In this document: piece after piece, positions 6,669 to 7,837 of the stretch
Position numbering within the stretch: the stretch's first letter is position 1
Layout of the letters: every line of letters begins with the position of its first letter
Origin: Deltaproteobacteria bacterium
GTDB lineage: Bacteria; SAR324; NAC60-12
Length of the DNA: 7,837 nt
Assembly: GCA_002730365.1 (NCBI GenBank)
Contig: PBZZ01000044.1
Location: forward strand, 8,300-16,136
Direction of reading: 5' to 3'
Translations under genes and position numbers: made by a program
The notes under the pieces: model-generated
Seen by the model: only the letters and a program-made list of their open reading frames with translations
Told to the model about the DNA's origin: nothing
Databases searched by the model: none

Positions 6669-6695
6669 GCTCTTTCGAACTCTAGCTAACCGCAC

Positions 6696-7790
6696 ATGAC
6701 CCTTCTAATCGTTTTTGTAGCAATGGCAATAGGAATCTCCTTTGTCTGCTCCATTGCCGAAGCCGTCTTACTCAGCATCACTCCGGCTTACGTTGCTCTT
6801 TTGCAGGAAAAAAGAAAGCGCTCCGGAGAAATGTTGTTTCAACTGAAGGAAAATGTGGATCGGCCACTCACCGCCATCCTGACCCTGAACACCATCGCCA
6901 ACACCGTAGGAGCCGCTGGAGTTGGTGTTCAAGCAACTCAACTTTTTGGTGATGAGTACCTTGGCGTTGCCTCGGGAGCTTTGACGCTAATGATTCTAAT
7001 CTTCTCAGAAATCATTCCCAAAACGATGGGCGCTGCTTTCTGGAGAACCTTGGCCCCAACGGTCGGTTACTTCATCAAATATCTAGTTTTGATTCTCCTG
7101 CCCTTCGTCTGGCTCGCAGAGTTTCTAACACGCGGTATGAAGCAGCATCGTGAATTGACTGGTTTCAGCCGAGAAGAGTTCGCCTCAATGGCTGAACTTG
7201 GCATCAAGGAAGGCCAGCTCGAAGAGAGTGAATCAAGGATTCTTCGCAATCTCTTTCGTTTCCGCTCCTCCTACGCGGAAGATATAATGACTCCCCGAAC
7301 CGTTGTGTTCTCCTTGGAGGAAAATCTGACAGTAGACGAATATTTCACTCTGCATCCACAAAATCCATTCTCACGGATTCCGATTTATCAGAAGCATCCT
7401 GATCAAGTGACAGGGTATGTTCTTAAAAATGATATCATCATGGCTCAAGCGCGAGACAAGCCACAGACTAGGCTCAGTGATTTCCGACGGCAGGTGGTAG
7501 TGACACGTTACAATGCTACCATCGCCGAAGTTTTTGATCTGATGATCAGCAAGCGTGAACAACTCGCTTTGGTGGTTGATAACGACTGGGGAACAATGGT
7601 CGGTGTCGTGACGATGGAAGATGTTGTCGAGACATTGCTAGGCTTGGAGATCGTTGACGAGGACGACAAAAACGAGGATATGCAGGTGCTGGCTCGTCGT
7701 CTATGGGAAAGACGTGCTCGAGCTATGGGATTGCAGTTGGATGACAAGGAAGATCAACCTTCTCCTCAAGAACCTCAGGGTGCTTCTTAG
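6696..7790 (+). CDS. CNNM/DUF21 membrane protein with CBS pair (hemolysin C/CorB-like)
   Basis: Inner-membrane protein of the CNNM/CorB family, whose characterised members transport or regulate Mg2+. The DUF21 domain occupies about residues 1-150, with hydrophobic segments near 2-26, 60-82, 90-110 and 121-146. Conserved polar features are SIAEA (19-23), TLNTIANT (63-70) and SEIIPKT (104-110), the last being the family's small-residue/acidic/Pro-Lys signature. A linker rich in charged residues follows (FSREEFASMAELGIKEGQLE). A CBS pair comes next at about 195-250 (EDIMTPRT) and 262-316, ending GVVTMEDVVETLLGLEIVDEDD. The C-terminal CorC/HlyC domain of the longer relatives is absent; a short charged tail ends the protein at 364, a size also seen among complete family members, so this need not be a truncation. 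The ATG at 6696 has no Shine-Dalgarno; an in-frame ATG at 6723 would cut into the first membrane segment. It is transcribed divergently from rnpB. Confidence 0.92.
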   Translation: MTLLIVFVAMAIGISFVCSIAEAVLLSITPAYVALLQEKRKRSGEMLFQLKENVDRPLTAILTLNTIANTVGAAGVGVQATQLFGDEYLGVASGALTLMILIFSEIIPKTMGAAFWRTLAPTVGYFIKYLVLILLPFVWLAEFLTRGMKQHRELTGFSREEFASMAELGIKEGQLEESESRILRNLFRFRSSYAEDIMTPRTVVFSLEENLTVDEYFTLHPQNPFSRIPIYQKHPDQVTGYVLKNDIIMAQARDKPQTRLSDFRRQVVVTRYNATIAEVFDLMISKREQLALVVDNDWGTMVGVVTMEDVVETLLGLEIVDEDDKNEDMQVLARRLWERRARAMGLQLDDKEDQPSPQEPQGAS

Positions 7791-7837
7791 CATTGACGGA
7801 CATCCTGTCTTCAGAGTGAACCAGCTGTTGCCCAACC

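Noticed and set aside
6171..6685. Plus-strand open frames at 6171-6512 and 6473-6685 as small hypothetical proteins
   Set aside because: Both mostly lie antisense to rnpB, whose conserved blocks fill 6188-6492. The translations look like nothing in protein families and have no ribosome sites. They are the familiar false ORFs opposite RNase P RNA.
6669..6692. TTTCGAACTC as a tRNA T-arm
   Set aside because: There is no pairing stem around the TTCGAA, no acceptor, D or anticodon arm at the right distance, and no CCA-adjacent structure.
7283..7288. TATAAT inside the CNNM gene as a promoter
   Set aside because: It arises from the codons GAT ATA ATG, lacks an upstream TG and has no -35 match. No gene follows within the window.
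7791..7837. Terminator after the CNNM gene (GGACA/TGTCT, 7799-7811)
   Set aside because: The stem is about five pairs including a G-T, with no T-rich tail. The window ends too soon to judge further.

Overview
The window (7,837 bp, intermediate GC) looks like a stretch of ordinary bacterial chromosome. The organism is probably Gram-negative and proteobacterium-like. The evidence is a LolD-type ABC ATPase, a type A RNase P RNA with a P19 helix, and a FlhG/MinD2-like ATPase of the kind I associate with the old Deltaproteobacteria. A marine deltaproteobacterium-like lineage such as SAR324 would fit, but that is a guess from gene style. No phage, IS, CRISPR, tRNA or toxin-antitoxin genes are visible.

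Layout. Positions 1-5157 are a tight plus-strand run: the 3' part of pheT (its start lies outside the window), a LolD-like ATPase, a CysK-type PLP enzyme, ddl and trmL. Intergenic gaps are 27 bp, 41 bp, a 4-bp ATGA overlap and 2 bp, so ddl and trmL are probably translationally coupled to what precedes them. The genes serve unrelated housekeeping roles: tRNA charging, lipoprotein export, cysteine synthesis, peptidoglycan precursor synthesis and tRNA wobble methylation. After a 69-bp gap with a possible promoter comes a MinD/FlhG-like P-loop ATPase (5227-6174).

Positions 6175-6556 carry rnpB, the catalytic RNA of RNase P, on the minus strand. It faces the ATPase gene tail to tail, and its P1 helix begins right at that gene's stop codon. 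Open frames read across this stretch are not genes. A 139-bp divergent region (6557-6695) holds the likely rnpB promoter and a small hairpin. It leads to a plus-strand CNNM/DUF21-CBS membrane protein (6696-7790). The last 47 bases show nothing I can identify.

I found no convincing undescribed multi-gene system. The points most worth a second look are the abutting rnpB/ATPase junction with no visible terminator, the solo FlhG/MinD-like ATPase with its long internal segment, the LolD-like ATPase without a permease, and the short leader before the CNNM gene.
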